DNA of 64,000 nucleotides. Origin: Desmodus rotundus. Taxonomy: Eukaryota; Chordata; Mammalia; Chiroptera; Phyllostomidae. The number at the start of each line of letters is the position of its first letter. Position 1 is the stretch's first letter. Below are positions 63,971-64,000 of the stretch, one piece after another. The position numbers and the translations under genes are program-made. The notes below the pieces were generated by a model. The model worked only from the letters and a program-made list of their open reading frames with translations, ran no database searches and had not been told where the DNA came from. The stretch spans positions 94,763,705 through 94,827,704 of the forward strand of contig NC_071398.1 of the NCBI RefSeq assembly GCF_022682495.2, given 5' to 3'.

Positions 63971-64000
63971 GGGGCCCCCACTGCCTGCCGGTCTGTGCTC

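Larger units (their letters stand above)
52203..64000. other. Intergenic region downstream of COP1
   Basis: I recognise no exon, RNA gene or intact mobile-element gene here. Named repeats are the hAT piece (52705-52905), L2-like pieces (about 54120-54310, 54930-55270, 63885-63970), L1 (55780-55970), VES (56096-56260, 58030-58245), Tigger1 (61486-62275) and a G24 run (62513-62536). The rest, including 52910-54110, 56270-58020, 58260-61480 and 62540-63880, shows nothing I can support. Its 3' third is GC-rich. Confidence 0.7.

Overview
This is a vertebrate nuclear window, almost certainly from a bat. It has large introns with GT-AG boundaries, mammal-wide repeats (MIR, L2, L1, MER5-type hAT, Tigger), and tRNA-derived SINEs of the VES type. 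It also has ORF1-only LINE relatives (HAL1) and small mariner-type elements of the kind common in bats. Having both the short VES form and the longer form ending in an AAATAAATAAAATCTTT-like tail fits a yangochiropteran bat. The species cannot be fixed from this sequence alone.

The only gene I can support is COP1 (RFWD2), the RING/WD40 E3 ubiquitin ligase, on the + strand. The window starts in an intron and holds the last 12 coding exons (154-211, 4427-4541, 11146-11281, 15635-15778, 18439-18547, 18934-19015, 19839-19955, 25467-25584, 28112-28236, 29288-29448, 49540-49584, 51900-51917). Joined, they give an open frame of 408 complete codons plus one leading base, ending in a TGA stop. All splice sites are GT-AG and the phases match at every junction. 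The encoded part is a linker followed by the seven-bladed WD40 propeller that binds substrates and adaptors. The RING finger, coiled coil and promoter lie upstream of the window. A short 3' UTR with two AATAAA signals follows (52174 and 52197).

The introns make up most of the window and are full of repeats. The first two (212-11145) hold a HAL1 copy flanked by a 28-bp target duplication, L1 fragments, a TIR element, a nearly complete HAL1 and a VES SINE. The next introns (11282-29287) hold L1, MIR, VES and hAT pieces and a second copy of the TIR element. A 20-kb intron (29449-49539) holds ancient L1/HAL1 and L2-like sequence, a reversed VES SINE, MER5-like pieces and a CpG-island-like stretch near 43.3-43.9 kb. 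The last intron carries a mariner-type MITE about 320 bp before the final exon.

From about 52.2 kb to the end the sequence is intergenic. It has L2-like, L1, hAT and VES copies and a deleted Tigger1 (pogo-type) transposon at 61.5-62.3 kb. I recognise no further gene there. I found no convincing unknown biological system. The best leads are the intronic CpG-rich block, the HAL1 insertions, the paired TIR elements, several near-perfect short palindromes, and a structured stretch near 28.7 kb that should be tested as an intronic small RNA.
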